The notes under the pieces were generated by a model. That model made no database searches, had not been told where the DNA came from, and saw only the letters and a list, made by a program, of their open reading frames with translations. The position numbers and the translations under genes are program-made. 64,000 nt of DNA from contig WLID01000001.1 of the NCBI GenBank assembly GCA_009702325.1, positions 620,001-684,000 of the forward strand, in the 5' to 3' direction. The DNA comes from Actinomycetota bacterium. Lineage in GTDB: Bacteria > Actinomycetota > Thermoleophilia > Gaiellales > Gaiellaceae. Each line of letters begins with the position of its first letter. Within the stretch, counting starts at the first letter, position 1. Shown piece by piece: positions 26,247-34,451 of this stretch.

Positions 26247-27197
26247 GTGCACCAGTTCTTTCACGCGGTGAGCGTCTTCGGGCATGAGCTCGTCAACGTT
26301 GGCTGGACGTTCCTTGGCCTTGCACTGCTCCTGCACGTCCTGAAGCTCATGTTGCGGGCGATCGCGTGGCGCTCGATCTTGGTCGCGGCGTATCCGACGC
26401 ACCGGATCCGTCTGCGCACAACCCTCGGGGCATACGTGGCGGGCGTCGGTGTCAACTCGATCGCGCCAGCCCGCAGCGGCGACCTCGTCAAGCTCTACCT
26501 CGTTCGGGCCCGCATTCCAGGCGCGAAGGTCACGACGTTGGCGCCAACGCTCGTTGCCGAGACGGCGTTCGACGCGATCGTTGCCGGAGGGTTGATGCTG
26601 TGGGCGCTCGCCATCGGGGTGCTCCCGACACGGCAGGTCTACGAGAAGCTGCCGACGGTCGAGTGGCGCTTCTTCTTTCGCCATGTGGAGGCCACCGGAA
26701 TCGTGTTTGGGTTAGTCGCCGTCGCGGTAGTCATCTCGCTCTTCTGGGCTCGGGGCCACATTGCGCGCTTCTTTGACCGGATACGCCAGGGTTTCGCCGT
26801 CTTCTCGCTGCCGCGGCGCTTGCTGCTCGGCGTCGTACTGCCGCAGGCGCTCTCGTGGATCCTCCGTATCGCGACGCTCTACTGCTTTCTACGCGCGTTC
26901 CACATCGACGCGACGGTGCACAACGCGATGCTGGCGCAGGTCGTTGATTCGCTCGCAACGCTGTTCCCGGCCACCCCTGGTGGTGCGGGTACCAAGCAGG
27001 GTTTGATCGTGTACGTGTTTCGAGGCCAGGCCGTTTCGACCGCTGCTCTCCTCGCGTTTTCGGTGGGCATGAACATCGCGATCGTGATCAGCAATGTTGT
27101 GCTCGGGTTGATCGCCATGGGGCTCATGGCGCGCACGTTCTCGTGGCGAGCCCTCTTTCCCGCTCAGCCGCCAGACGACGAGCCAGCGAACGCCTGA
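26247..27197 (+). CDS. Flippase-like integral membrane protein (lysylphosphatidylglycerol synthase TM region family)
   Basis: 316 residues with 7-8 membrane helices. Family features: the basic first cytoplasmic loop (MLRAIAWRSIL), GAYVAGVGVNSIAPARSGDLVKLYLVRAR near residue 65, and the C-terminal ATLFPATPGGAGTKQGLIVYVF. These recall UPF0104/AglD2-type proteins, the membrane half of MprF without the synthase. Role probably lipid or polyprenol handling, unproven. GTG 26247 is chosen from the TACGGT spacing. Confidence 0.82.
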   Translation: MHQFFHAVSVFGHELVNVGWTFLGLALLLHVLKLMLRAIAWRSILVAAYPTHRIRLRTTLGAYVAGVGVNSIAPARSGDLVKLYLVRARIPGAKVTTLAPTLVAETAFDAIVAGGLMLWALAIGVLPTRQVYEKLPTVEWRFFFRHVEATGIVFGLVAVAVVISLFWARGHIARFFDRIRQGFAVFSLPRRLLLGVVLPQALSWILRIATLYCFLRAFHIDATVHNAMLAQVVDSLATLFPATPGGAGTKQGLIVYVFRGQAVSTAALLAFSVGMNIAIVISNVVLGLIAMGLMARTFSWRALFPAQPPDDEPANA

Positions 27198-27222
27198 GGT
27201 CGGCTGCGACAGGCGCCGCCTC

Positions 27223-27228
27223 TACTGT
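27223..27228 (+). promoter_or_regulatory. -10 hexamer TACTGT upstream of priA
   Basis: Six-base spacer to GTG 27235. Confidence 0.45.
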
Positions 27229-27234
27229 GAGCCG

Positions 27235-29166
27235 GTGCCCTACGCCGCCGTCTATCCGCTCGTTGCCGCAAGGAACCTCGCCAAGGAGTTCACCTACGAG
27301 GTAGAGGAGGGAGTGGGGAAGGGCGCGATCGTCGCCGCACCGTTTGGGCGGCAGACGATTCGGGGGATCGTGACGTCGGTCTCGACCGAGGCACCTGAGG
27401 GTTTCACAGCGTCCCCGATCACGGGTGTCACAGGGCAGGTGCCGCCTGCGCTCGTCGATCTCGCGCTGTGGCTTGCCGACTACTACGGCTCGACACCCGC
27501 CCGAGCGCTGGCTCTCGTCGCGCCCGAGATGCCGAAGCGCCGCAAGGAGCAGCCCCCTCCGGGAGAGGCGCACGAGCTTGGCGGTCAGCGGGTCGATCCT
27601 CACGATCTGACACCCTCGCAAGCTGTTGCGCTGGCGCGGATCGAGGCATCGCTCGACGGTGGCGGAGGGTCGTACTTGCTGTACGGCGTCACCGGATCGG
27701 GTAAGACCGAGGTTTACCTGCGGGCGGCCGGGGCGGCTCTTGAGCGCGGCCTTGGCGTGATCGTGCTGGTGCCCGAGATCGCACTGGCGCCGCAGACGGT
27801 TGGCCGAGTGCGTGCGCGCTTCGGTGATCGCGTCGCGATCCTCCACTCGGGGCTGACCGACGCTCAGCGCCGCGACGAACGTGCGCGGATCGCGAGCGGT
27901 GAGGCACGGATTGTCGTCGGCGCCCGGTCGGCGATCTTCGCGCCAATGCGGGGCGTGGGGCTGATTGTTGTCGACGAAGAGCACGACAGCTCGTACAAGC
28001 AGGAGTCCGATCCGCGCTACGACGCGCGGACGATTGCGGCCAAGCGTGGGGCGTTGGAAGGCGCCACGGTCGTGTTTGGCTCCGCGACACCGCGCCCAGA
28101 GAGCTGGGCGCGACTCGAACGCCTCAACTTGGAGGGGCGTCACGGCCCAGGGCTGCCGCCCGTCAAGGTTGTCGACCTTCGGCATGAGGCGGGCTATCCG
28201 TTGTCGGCCCCACTTCTGCAGGCTCTGCGGCGGGTTGCCGACGGTGATGGGGGCGGTAAGGCGATCCTGCTCCTTAACCGTCGAGGTGCGGCTCCTGCGC
28301 TGCATTGCCGCGCGTGTGGCGTGACGCTTCGGTGCACCGATTGTGACGTTTCGCTCGTGTTGCACGACGGGGGGGAGCTGCGCTGCCATCACTGTGGGCG
28401 TCGCGAGCGTTCGCCTGAGGCGTGCCCGGCGTGTGGGTCTGTTGAGCTCGCTCGGCTTGGGGCTGGCACCCAGAAGCTCGAGCGTGATCTCGAACGTGAC
28501 TTTCCGGACGTTGAGTTGATTCGGCTTGACGCCGACACTGCCGATAAGCCTGAGGAGCTCGCGGCCGCGCTTCAGCGGTTCGTCGCGGCTGATCGGGCGA
28601 TCTTGCTTGGCACGCAGATGGTTGCGAAGGGGCATGATTTCGCCGGTGTTGAGCTTGCGGCGGTGATTGATGCCGACACGGCGCTCGCGCTGCCCGACTT
28701 CCGGGCCGAGGAGCGGACGTTCCAGCTGATCACGCAGCTCGCCGGCCGCAGCGGCCGTGATGCACCGGGGCGCGTGATCGTGCAGACGTTTCAGCCGGAC
28801 GCTCGCCCGATCGTCTACGCGGCCCGCCACGATGTCGGTCGTTTCCTTGGCGAGGAGCTTGAACGGCGCGAGCTGCTCGGCTACCCGCCGTTTCGTCATC
28901 TCGTGCGCATTGTGGTGACGGGCACCGCACTCGAACCGGCGATGCGCGCGCTCGAGGAGCTTCGCCGTGAGTTGCCTGATGCCGAGCTGCTTGGCCCGGC
29001 TCCGCTGCTGCGTCTGCGGGGACGCTATCGCGCGCAGCTCGTGGGGAAGACCGATCAGCCGCGCGCCTTCGCTGCCCGTGCGGCGCGTCTCCTTGCTGCT
29101 GCCGCTCCCGCGATGCGTAAGGCGGGCCTGACGGCTGTCGTGGACGTCGATCCGCAGTCGCTGTAG
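27235..29166 (+). CDS. priA: Primosomal protein N' (replication restart helicase PriA)
   Basis: 643 residues. An N-terminal 3'-DNA-binding domain, Walker A GVTGSGKTE (151-159), Walker B DEEH (247-250), GSATPRPES (motif III), a paired zinc-binding Cys cluster (CRAC, CTDC, CHHC, CPAC at about 360-405) and helicase motifs V and VI (GTQMVAKGHDF, QLAGRSGRDAPG). All catalytic motifs are intact, in contrast to what I recall of PriA in Mycobacterium and Streptomyces, where helicase residues are degenerate. Loads DnaB at stalled forks; RecG is encoded at 40454. Confidence 0.95.
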   Translation: MPYAAVYPLVAARNLAKEFTYEVEEGVGKGAIVAAPFGRQTIRGIVTSVSTEAPEGFTASPITGVTGQVPPALVDLALWLADYYGSTPARALALVAPEMPKRRKEQPPPGEAHELGGQRVDPHDLTPSQAVALARIEASLDGGGGSYLLYGVTGSGKTEVYLRAAGAALERGLGVIVLVPEIALAPQTVGRVRARFGDRVAILHSGLTDAQRRDERARIASGEARIVVGARSAIFAPMRGVGLIVVDEEHDSSYKQESDPRYDARTIAAKRGALEGATVVFGSATPRPESWARLERLNLEGRHGPGLPPVKVVDLRHEAGYPLSAPLLQALRRVADGDGGGKAILLLNRRGAAPALHCRACGVTLRCTDCDVSLVLHDGGELRCHHCGRRERSPEACPACGSVELARLGAGTQKLERDLERDFPDVELIRLDADTADKPEELAAALQRFVAADRAILLGTQMVAKGHDFAGVELAAVIDADTALALPDFRAEERTFQLITQLAGRSGRDAPGRVIVQTFQPDARPIVYAARHDVGRFLGEELERRELLGYPPFRHLVRIVVTGTALEPAMRALEELRRELPDAELLGPAPLLRLRGRYRAQLVGKTDQPRAFAARAARLLAAAAPAMRKAGLTAVVDVDPQSL

Positions 29167-29216
29167 CGAGCGGCCGTCTGCTCCAGCACCCCGGCGCGAC
29201 CCCAGACACCACCCCC

Positions 29217-29404
29217 GGTGTCAGACACCGTTTCGTGTCAAGGGAGAAGTGGATCAACTTTGTACCAGTTGAGTATCGACGATCGCGCGCCCCAAACCCG
29301 TATCAACAAACGATTTCGACCGTCCGATGCGATCGAGTGACGCAGAGGCAAAACGTTACAAAGATGTTCCAAAGGACACTTGACAGAAAAAGGTGTCTGA
29401 CACC
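29217..29404 (+). repeat. 188-base inverted-repeat element (REPIN/MITE-like)
   Basis: Both ends are 13-base palindromic boxes, GGTGTCAGACACC (29217-29229) and GGTGTCTGACACC (29392-29404). The similarity continues inward as an inverted repeat of about 27 bases (GTTTCGTGTCAAGG against the complement of the ACTTGACAGAAAAA side, 11 of 14 matching). The interior is visibly richer in A+T than the flanks and has no open frame. Extra GACACC copies sit just outside both ends (about 29204-29210 and 29410-29416). It lies between priA and the next gene. No transposase is seen. Confidence 0.7.
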
Positions 29405-29436
29405 GAAGCGGACACCGATGCGGGCACAATGGCCCT

Positions 29437-29919
29437 ATGAAGCGGCCGTGGGCTGAGGAGATCCTTGGCGAGTGGGGAGTACGCGACGTCACCCCGCCGT
29501 TCCAGATTGAGCGCAAGCTGCTCGAGGAAGACCAGGAGATCAACACGCTCACGGGTAAGCCGCTCCGGCGGCGGCTGCGAAACTTCCGCCCGGAGGCCGA
29601 CATCTACGTCGCCTCGGTCGGCGGGCCGCTGCCCTACATGCAGCGACTCAAAACGATCGAGCTCATGGAGGCGGAACAGACCGAGCGTCTCGCTGCCGCA
29701 CGCGAGGAGACAGGTGGCGGCGAGGCGTGGATCGAACGCGTCAAGCGCTGGCGATTCGACGAAATCAACGACCTCATCGAAAAGCACAACCGCTGGTACC
29801 CGATCGAAGCACGGCTGCCAATGGACCCCAAATCACGCGACTTCGTGACGATCGGCGGAAGGTCGTATCTGCGCCCACAACTCGACGCCGCGTGGGTTCT
29901 CGCGCGCTTCCCTGCATAA
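29437..29919 (+). CDS. Conserved-looking hypothetical protein (weak DUF1992 resemblance)
   Basis: 160 residues, soluble, rich in Arg, Glu and Trp. Visible features: WAEEILGEWGVRDVTPPFQIERKLLEEDQEINTLTGKPLRRRLRNF near the N-terminus, a charged central helix (about 65-100), and RFDEINDLIEKHNRWYPIEARLPMDP near the C-terminus. INDLIEKHN recalls the end of DUF1992 (DnaJ C28-like) proteins, but the rest does not fit well, so I leave it unassigned. The ATG has CACAAT (29425-29430) 6 bases upstream. It starts 33 bases after the inverted-repeat element. Confidence 0.65.
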   Translation: MKRPWAEEILGEWGVRDVTPPFQIERKLLEEDQEINTLTGKPLRRRLRNFRPEADIYVASVGGPLPYMQRLKTIELMEAEQTERLAAAREETGGGEAWIERVKRWRFDEINDLIEKHNRWYPIEARLPMDPKSRDFVTIGGRSYLRPQLDAAWVLARFPA

Positions 29920-29935
29920 GACCCTCCGTCCCGCG

Positions 29936-29941
29936 TACACT
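29936..29941 (+). promoter_or_regulatory. -10 hexamer TACACT upstream of def
   Basis: Eight bases before GTG 29950; likely promoter of def-fmt-rsmB and perhaps ribD. Confidence 0.5.
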
Positions 29942-29949
29942 TCCCCGCC

Positions 29950-30624
29950 GTGACCGAACACGACCACAGCCACGATCACGATCACGACCATGACCACGGT
30001 CATGACCACGATCACGATCACGATCACGACCATGACCACGGTCATGACCACGACCACGGTCCGAGCGCGGAAGAGTTCGAGCGCGCACAGGCCGAGGCTG
30101 CGCGTCGTCGTGCGCTCCAGCAGATCCGGCAGTACCCCGATCCCGCGCTCCAGCTGAAGGCGCACGAGGTCGAGATCTTCGACGAGTCTCTGATGAACCT
30201 CGTTGAGCGGATGATGGGCCTGATGAAGGACGCCGGCGGTGTCGGGCTTGCAGCCACACAGATCGGCATTCTCCAGCGCGTCTTCGTGTTTGAGCCCGAT
30301 GATGATGGCCCGAAGGCGATCGTCAATCCGGTGGTCTCAAACGTCGGCTCCGACAAGGACTCCGACGAGGAGGGCTGCCTGTCGCTCCAGAACGTCCGCG
30401 TTGACGTTGAGCGGCCAACCAAGCTCACCCTCTCCGGCAAGGATCCTGAGGGCAACGACGTCACGTACGACCTTGAGGGGTACGGCGCCCGCGTCGTACA
30501 GCACGAGCTCGACCACCTCGATGGCGTGCTGATCATCGACCGCACCGATGCTGCGAGCCGCAAGGAAGCACTCGGCATCCTTCGGCCGACCCCGGTTCTC
30601 ACCGAACCCGTCCTGCCCCGGTAG
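29950..30624 (+). CDS. def: Peptide deformylase with a His/Asp-rich N-terminal extension
   Basis: 224 residues. Deformylase motifs are complete: GVGLAATQIG (97-106), EGCLSL (141-146, metal-ligand Cys143) and QHELDHLDG (184-192, metal-ligand His185 and His189, catalytic Glu186). Residues 4-37 are almost only His, Asp and Gly, an extension not part of the catalytic fold and a plausible metal-binding tail for an iron- or zinc-dependent enzyme. At DNA level it contains a 26-base direct repeat (29986-30011 and 30028-30053). Removes formyl from nascent Met; fmt follows 2 bases later. Confidence 0.95.
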   Translation: MTEHDHSHDHDHDHDHGHDHDHDHDHDHDHGHDHDHGPSAEEFERAQAEAARRRALQQIRQYPDPALQLKAHEVEIFDESLMNLVERMMGLMKDAGGVGLAATQIGILQRVFVFEPDDDGPKAIVNPVVSNVGSDKDSDEEGCLSLQNVRVDVERPTKLTLSGKDPEGNDVTYDLEGYGARVVQHELDHLDGVLIIDRTDAASRKEALGILRPTPVLTEPVLPR

Positions 30625-30626
30625 CG

Positions 30627-31418
30627 ATGCGCCTCGCCGTCGCCGCGACGGCTCCGCTCGGCGCCGACGTGCTCGAGCGTCTCGCCGCACGGCACGAAAT
30701 CGCCTACGTACTCACACGTCCCGACGCGCCACGCGGTCGTGGGCGGAAGCTCGCGCCACCCCCGGCCAAAGAGGCGGCCGACCGCCTGGGCATTCGTGTC
30801 GAGCAGCCGGAGCGGCCCGCGCTGCCAGCCGACGCTCCCGTCGACACGATTGTCGTGTGTGCCTACGGGCTGCTGATCCCTCCGTCGCTGCTTGCCGAAG
30901 GGCTCTGGTTGAACGTCCACCCGTCGTTGCTTCCGCGCTGGCGTGGTGCCGCCCCGATCGAGCGTTCAATTCTTGCTGGTGATGAGCTCACAGGTGTGTC
31001 GATCCACGAGACGGTCGAGGCTCTTGACGCCGGGCCGCTCGCGGCGCAAGAGTCTTTCCCGATCGGCCCCGATGACGACGCAGGCTCGGTGTACGCGCGT
31101 GCCGGCGAGGTGGCCGCACGTCTCCTCGACGAGGTGATTGCAGCGCCGAGCTTTGCGCCCCAAGCAGAGGACGGCATCACCTACGCCGAGAAGATCCTGG
31201 CGGCTGACCGTGAGCTGAATCTCGACGACCCCGTCGACGCTTGGCGCCGTGTGCGTGCGCTCTCGCCGCACATTGGGGCGTGGACGGTCATGCACGATCG
31301 GCGGATCACAATCTGGCGTGCCCATCTTGAGGGCGGCGTGTTTGTGCCAGATGAGGTTCAGCCGGAAGGTAAGGGGCGCATGAGCTGGGACGCGTTCATG
31401 CGCGGCATCCGAGCGTGA
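30627..31418 (+). CDS. fmt: Methionyl-tRNA formyltransferase
   Basis: 263 residues, shorter than the usual 310, mainly because of a compact C-terminal domain. Folate-binding core: TRPDAPRGRGRKLAPPPAKEAA, VVCAYGLLIP, and the catalytic LNVHPSLLPRWRGAAPIERSILAGDELTGVSI. Works with def: it formylates Met-tRNA that def later deformylates. The stop overlaps the rsmB GTG by 4 bases. Confidence 0.95.
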   Translation: MRLAVAATAPLGADVLERLAARHEIAYVLTRPDAPRGRGRKLAPPPAKEAADRLGIRVEQPERPALPADAPVDTIVVCAYGLLIPPSLLAEGLWLNVHPSLLPRWRGAAPIERSILAGDELTGVSIHETVEALDAGPLAAQESFPIGPDDDAGSVYARAGEVAARLLDEVIAAPSFAPQAEDGITYAEKILAADRELNLDDPVDAWRRVRALSPHIGAWTVMHDRRITIWRAHLEGGVFVPDEVQPEGKGRMSWDAFMRGIRA

Positions 31419-32608
31419 TTGCGCCCGCACGTCGGGCTGCGTTCGAGGTCGTGCGCCGCGTATTTGAGGAAGAGTCGTACGCCGATCGTGCCTTCACTGC
31501 TGCTGCCGAGAACCTGAGTTCAGGCGACCGGGCGCTCGCCCAGCGGCTGGCGTACGGGACGGTGCAGCGGGTGCGCACGATTGATTACGGCATCGAGGAG
31601 ATCGGCAAGCGGCCCGTCGCGAAGCTCGACATTCCGGTGCGGGCGTCGCTGCGCCTTGCGGCCTACCAGCTCGCGTGGACTGCCGAGCCCGTGCATGCGG
31701 TCGCGAACGACGCGGTCGAGCTTGTGCGATCCGCGAAGTTGGAGCGCGCTGTCCCGTTCACGAACGCTGTTGTCCGCCGCCTCGGGCGCAGCATGAGGGG
31801 GCTCGTCGCGTCGCTTCCGCCGGGCCCCTTGCGCGAGTCGTACCCTGACTGGATCTACGAGACGTGGGTGCGCGACTTCGGCATCGATGAGGCGTTCGAG
31901 TTGATGGAGGCCCAGAATGAGCCGCCCGAACTGGTCGTGCGTTCGGCCGATCCGGTGGGTGAGCCGACCGATGTTCCGGGCGCGTGGCGCGTCGATCGCA
32001 TCGATCCCGTCGATCTCGCGTCGGGGCGGGTGTGGCCGCAGAGTCGTGGCTCGCAGGTCGCGGCGCTGGTGCTCGGCTCGCAGCCCGATGAGCGCATCCT
32101 TGACGGTTGCGCAGCACCGGGAGGGAAGACGGCGATGCTGCAAGGAGCGGTGACGGCTGTCGAGCTGCACCCTGGCCGCTCCCGTGAGCTGGAGGCGAAT
32201 CTCAAGCGCCAGCGCCGAACCAACGTGACGGTCGTGAACGGTGATCTGCGCGAGCTCGCTGCGGACGGCTTCGATCGAGCCCTCATCGACGCACCGTGCT
32301 CCGGCCTTGGGGTTCTTGCTCGGCGTCCCGACCTGCGTTGGCGCGCGCAGCCGCTTGCGGAGCTCCAGTCCGAGCTGCTCGCTGCCACGGCAGCCCGTGT
32401 GAGGCCGGGCGGCACGATTGTCTACTCCGTTTGCACGTTGAACCGAGACGAGAACGAGGCCGTTGTTGATGCCTCAGGACTCGAGGTCGAGTCCCTCGCG
32501 GACGAGTGGCCGCAGTTTCGCCACCCCACGCGTCCCGAGTTTCTGCTGACGACACCGCATCGGCACGGGACGACGGGGTTCTTCATCGCGCGTCTGCGCA
32601 AGTGGTAG
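31415..32608 (+). CDS. rsmB: 16S rRNA (cytosine-C5) methyltransferase RsmB
   Basis: 397 residues. N-terminal NusB-like domain (PARRAAFEVVRRVFEEESYADRAF to about residue 130), then an m5C methyltransferase: SAM loop LDGCAAPGGKT, motif IV DAPCSGLG with a Cys, and the catalytic-Cys motif VYSVCTLNRDENEAVV. Modifies C967 of 16S rRNA in E. coli. GTG overlaps fmt; def-fmt-rsmB is a conserved trio. Confidence 0.94.
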   Translation: MIAPARRAAFEVVRRVFEEESYADRAFTAAAENLSSGDRALAQRLAYGTVQRVRTIDYGIEEIGKRPVAKLDIPVRASLRLAAYQLAWTAEPVHAVANDAVELVRSAKLERAVPFTNAVVRRLGRSMRGLVASLPPGPLRESYPDWIYETWVRDFGIDEAFELMEAQNEPPELVVRSADPVGEPTDVPGAWRVDRIDPVDLASGRVWPQSRGSQVAALVLGSQPDERILDGCAAPGGKTAMLQGAVTAVELHPGRSRELEANLKRQRRTNVTVVNGDLRELAADGFDRALIDAPCSGLGVLARRPDLRWRAQPLAELQSELLAATAARVRPGGTIVYSVCTLNRDENEAVVDASGLEVESLADEWPQFRHPTRPEFLLTTPHRHGTTGFFIARLRKW

Positions 32609-32617
32609 AAGCACACC

Positions 32618-33571
32618 ATGCATGACGCTGCCTTCCTCGAACGCGCGCTCGCCCTCGTTCGGGCCGATCCGCTACGCGCCTATCCCAAGCCGACGGTGGG
32701 GGCGGTCGTTGTCGTCAACGGGGAGGTTGTTGCTGAGGGTGTGACGGAGAAGGGGGGACGTCACGGTGAGGTTGTGGCGCTCGACCAGGTTGCGGGGAAG
32801 GTCGCGGGCGGGACGATCTATGTGACGATGGAGCCGTGCTCGCATTGGGGCACGACCCCGCCGTGCACGGAGCGCGTGCTCGCAGAGGGGCTCACGCGTG
32901 TTGTCGCCGCCTCGCTCGACCCGAACCCTGAGGCTGCTGGTGGCCTCGACTACCTGCGTGAGCGGGGGGTGACTGTTGAGTCGGTCGACTGCTTCGAGGC
33001 TCGTGCGCTTTCGGAGGCGTGGCGAACGTTTGTCGCCAAGCGACGCCCGTTTGTGGCCTACAAGGTTGCGACCACACTCGACGGCCATGTCACTCTTCCA
33101 GGCGAGCGCTGGATCACGGGTGAAGCTAGCCGCCGCCTAGTCCATGAGCTCCGAGCGTGCTACGACGCGGTCGCGGTTGGCATGGGCACCGTGCGTGCCG
33201 ACGCCCCGCGCTTGGATGCCCGCGACGTGCCGACGCCCCACGGTCAGCCGCGACGGCTCGCGTTCGGGCGCGGCCCGCTGCCGGAAGGCTCCGAGCTCGA
33301 ACTCTGCACGGGCCCGCTTGCCGACGAGCTTGCGCGCCTCGCGTCGGAAGGGGTCCAGTCGATCCTGCTCGAAGGTGGGCCGACGCTCGCGGGCGCGTTC
33401 CTCGATGCTGGTCTCGTCGACAAGGTGCTGCTCTTTGTCGCACCCGTTCTCAACGGGGGTGACGGGCCGACTGCCTTCCCGCGGCTAGGATCTGTGGCGC
33501 GCCTCTCGAACCTGGCCGTTTCACGGATTGGGGACGACGCGCTCATCGAGGCCTATGTCAACGCACCCTGA
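32618..33571 (+). CDS. ribD: Bifunctional riboflavin deaminase/reductase
   Basis: 317 residues. N-terminal cytidine-deaminase-like domain with zinc motifs HGEVVAL (His-Gly-Glu rather than the usual His-Ala-Glu) and MEPCSHWGTTPPC; C-terminal reductase from about residue 145 (RPFVAYKVATTLDGHV, WITGEASRRLVHELRA, GVQSILLEGGPTLAGAFLDAGLVD). Converts the pyrimidine intermediate from GTP cyclohydrolase II. Only 9 bases separate it from rsmB, so there is no room for an FMN riboswitch. Confidence 0.94.
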   Translation: MHDAAFLERALALVRADPLRAYPKPTVGAVVVVNGEVVAEGVTEKGGRHGEVVALDQVAGKVAGGTIYVTMEPCSHWGTTPPCTERVLAEGLTRVVAASLDPNPEAAGGLDYLRERGVTVESVDCFEARALSEAWRTFVAKRRPFVAYKVATTLDGHVTLPGERWITGEASRRLVHELRACYDAVAVGMGTVRADAPRLDARDVPTPHGQPRRLAFGRGPLPEGSELELCTGPLADELARLASEGVQSILLEGGPTLAGAFLDAGLVDKVLLFVAPVLNGGDGPTAFPRLGSVARLSNLAVSRIGDDALIEAYVNAP

Positions 33572-33809
33572 CTTCCAGCGCTCTGACGACGAGATCGTCA
33601 CGCACCTCTCCCACTGGCTGATGGGCCAGATCGGGAACGACGAGCTGCGCAAGCGCGTTGAGGGCATCGGCACCGATGACCTCGCTCCCGGCCAGCGGGC
33701 CGCTGTCGCAGAGCTGATGGTCGATCTGCAGAACGCGCTGCCGGGTGAGCGAGGCGATCTTGAGCGCGTTGTGCGCGAGACGATCGAAGCGCTCGCGTAC
33801 GGGGACTAG
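33555..33809 (+). CDS. Small protein of unknown function inside the riboflavin operon
   Basis: 84 residues, all-helical and acidic (SDDEIVTHLSHWLMGQIGNDELRKRVEGIG, AAVAELMVDLQNALPGERGDLERVVRETIEALAYGD). It overlaps the end of ribD by 17 bases and ends 4 bases before ribE, so it is translated with the rib genes. I recognise no family and no catalytic motif. The ATG at 33555 is the only good start that keeps the helical core. Confidence 0.65.
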   Translation: MSTHPDFQRSDDEIVTHLSHWLMGQIGNDELRKRVEGIGTDDLAPGQRAAVAELMVDLQNALPGERGDLERVVRETIEALAYGD

Positions 33810-33813
33810 CCAG

Positions 33814-34428
33814 GTGTTCACCGGCATCGTCCGTGAGGTTGGCGTTGTCGCAGCTGTTGCTGGTGGGGAAGCTGGTGTGCGCCTCACGGTTGCTGCGCCC
33901 GTGACTGCGTCCGGCATCGTGCTCGGCGGGTCTGTGGCGATCTCGGGGGTCTGCTTGACGGCGGTTGGGATCGGCGATCGCGAGCTTGTGTTCGAAGCGG
34001 TGCCTGAGACGCTCGCGCGCACCTCGCTGGGTTCGCTTGTCGCGGGGTCGCGGGTGAACATTGAGCCGGCGCTGCTTGCGGGTGAGCCACTTGGTGGCCA
34101 TTACGTGCAGGGTCACGTCGATGGCGTTGGCACTGTTCGATCGGTGACGCCAGAGGGTGACGGCGTGCGTATCGGCTTCACCGTTCCTGCCGACCTGCTC
34201 CGCTATGTCGCGTTCAAGGGTTCAATCACGATTGAGGGCGTGAGTCTCACGGTCGCGGCGCTCGACGCGACAGGACTTGAGGTTGCGCTGATCCCGCACA
34301 CGCTTGAGGCGACCACGCTGAGTGGTCTCGTTGTGGGCGATCCGGTCAACCTTGAGGTTGATGTGCTTGCGAAGTACGTCGAGCGTATGACGTCGGTGAC
34401 TGCGAGCAGCACGCCGTCGGCGTCGTGA
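33814..34428 (+). CDS. ribE: Riboflavin synthase alpha subunit
   Basis: 204 residues from a GTG start. Two tandem lumazine-binding barrels: the family N-terminus FTGIVREVG, SVAISGVCLTAV in repeat 1, and GGHYVQGHVDGVGTV then KGSITIEGVSLTVAAL in repeat 2. Dismutates two molecules of 6,7-dimethyl-8-ribityllumazine into riboflavin. An upstream in-frame start at 33745 would run inside the small gene and is rejected. Confidence 0.94.
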   Translation: MFTGIVREVGVVAAVAGGEAGVRLTVAAPVTASGIVLGGSVAISGVCLTAVGIGDRELVFEAVPETLARTSLGSLVAGSRVNIEPALLAGEPLGGHYVQGHVDGVGTVRSVTPEGDGVRIGFTVPADLLRYVAFKGSITIEGVSLTVAALDATGLEVALIPHTLEATTLSGLVVGDPVNLEVDVLAKYVERMTSVTASSTPSAS

Positions 34429-34439
34429 CACCCGGCCGC

Positions 34440-34445
34440 TAACGT
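34440..34445 (+). promoter_or_regulatory. -10 hexamer TAACGT upstream of ribBA
   Basis: Six bases before ATG 34452, suggesting an internal promoter within the riboflavin cluster. Confidence 0.45.
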
Positions 34446-34451
34446 CTTCTT

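Noticed and set aside
27124..28899. 591-codon minus-strand open frame opposite priA
   Set aside because: Shadow of priA; the plus-strand protein has all PriA motifs.
29380..29430. TTGACA (29380-29385) and CACAAT (29425-29430) as a paired -35/-10 promoter
   Set aside because: The spacing is about 39 bases, far from 17; TTGACA is part of the inverted repeat end. CACAAT may act alone.
29437..29919. Firm DUF1992 (DnaJ C28) assignment
   Set aside because: Only the INDLIEKHN segment resembles it; the characteristic FDNLPGKGKPL-type core is absent.
29953..30060. His/Asp codon repeat as a CRISPR-like or microsatellite array only
   Set aside because: It stays in frame with the deformylase gene from a well-placed GTG, and spacers are lacking; it is coding sequence.
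32609..32617. FMN riboswitch upstream of ribD
   Set aside because: Only 9 bases separate rsmB and ribD, and no FMN-element motif was seen in the end of rsmB.
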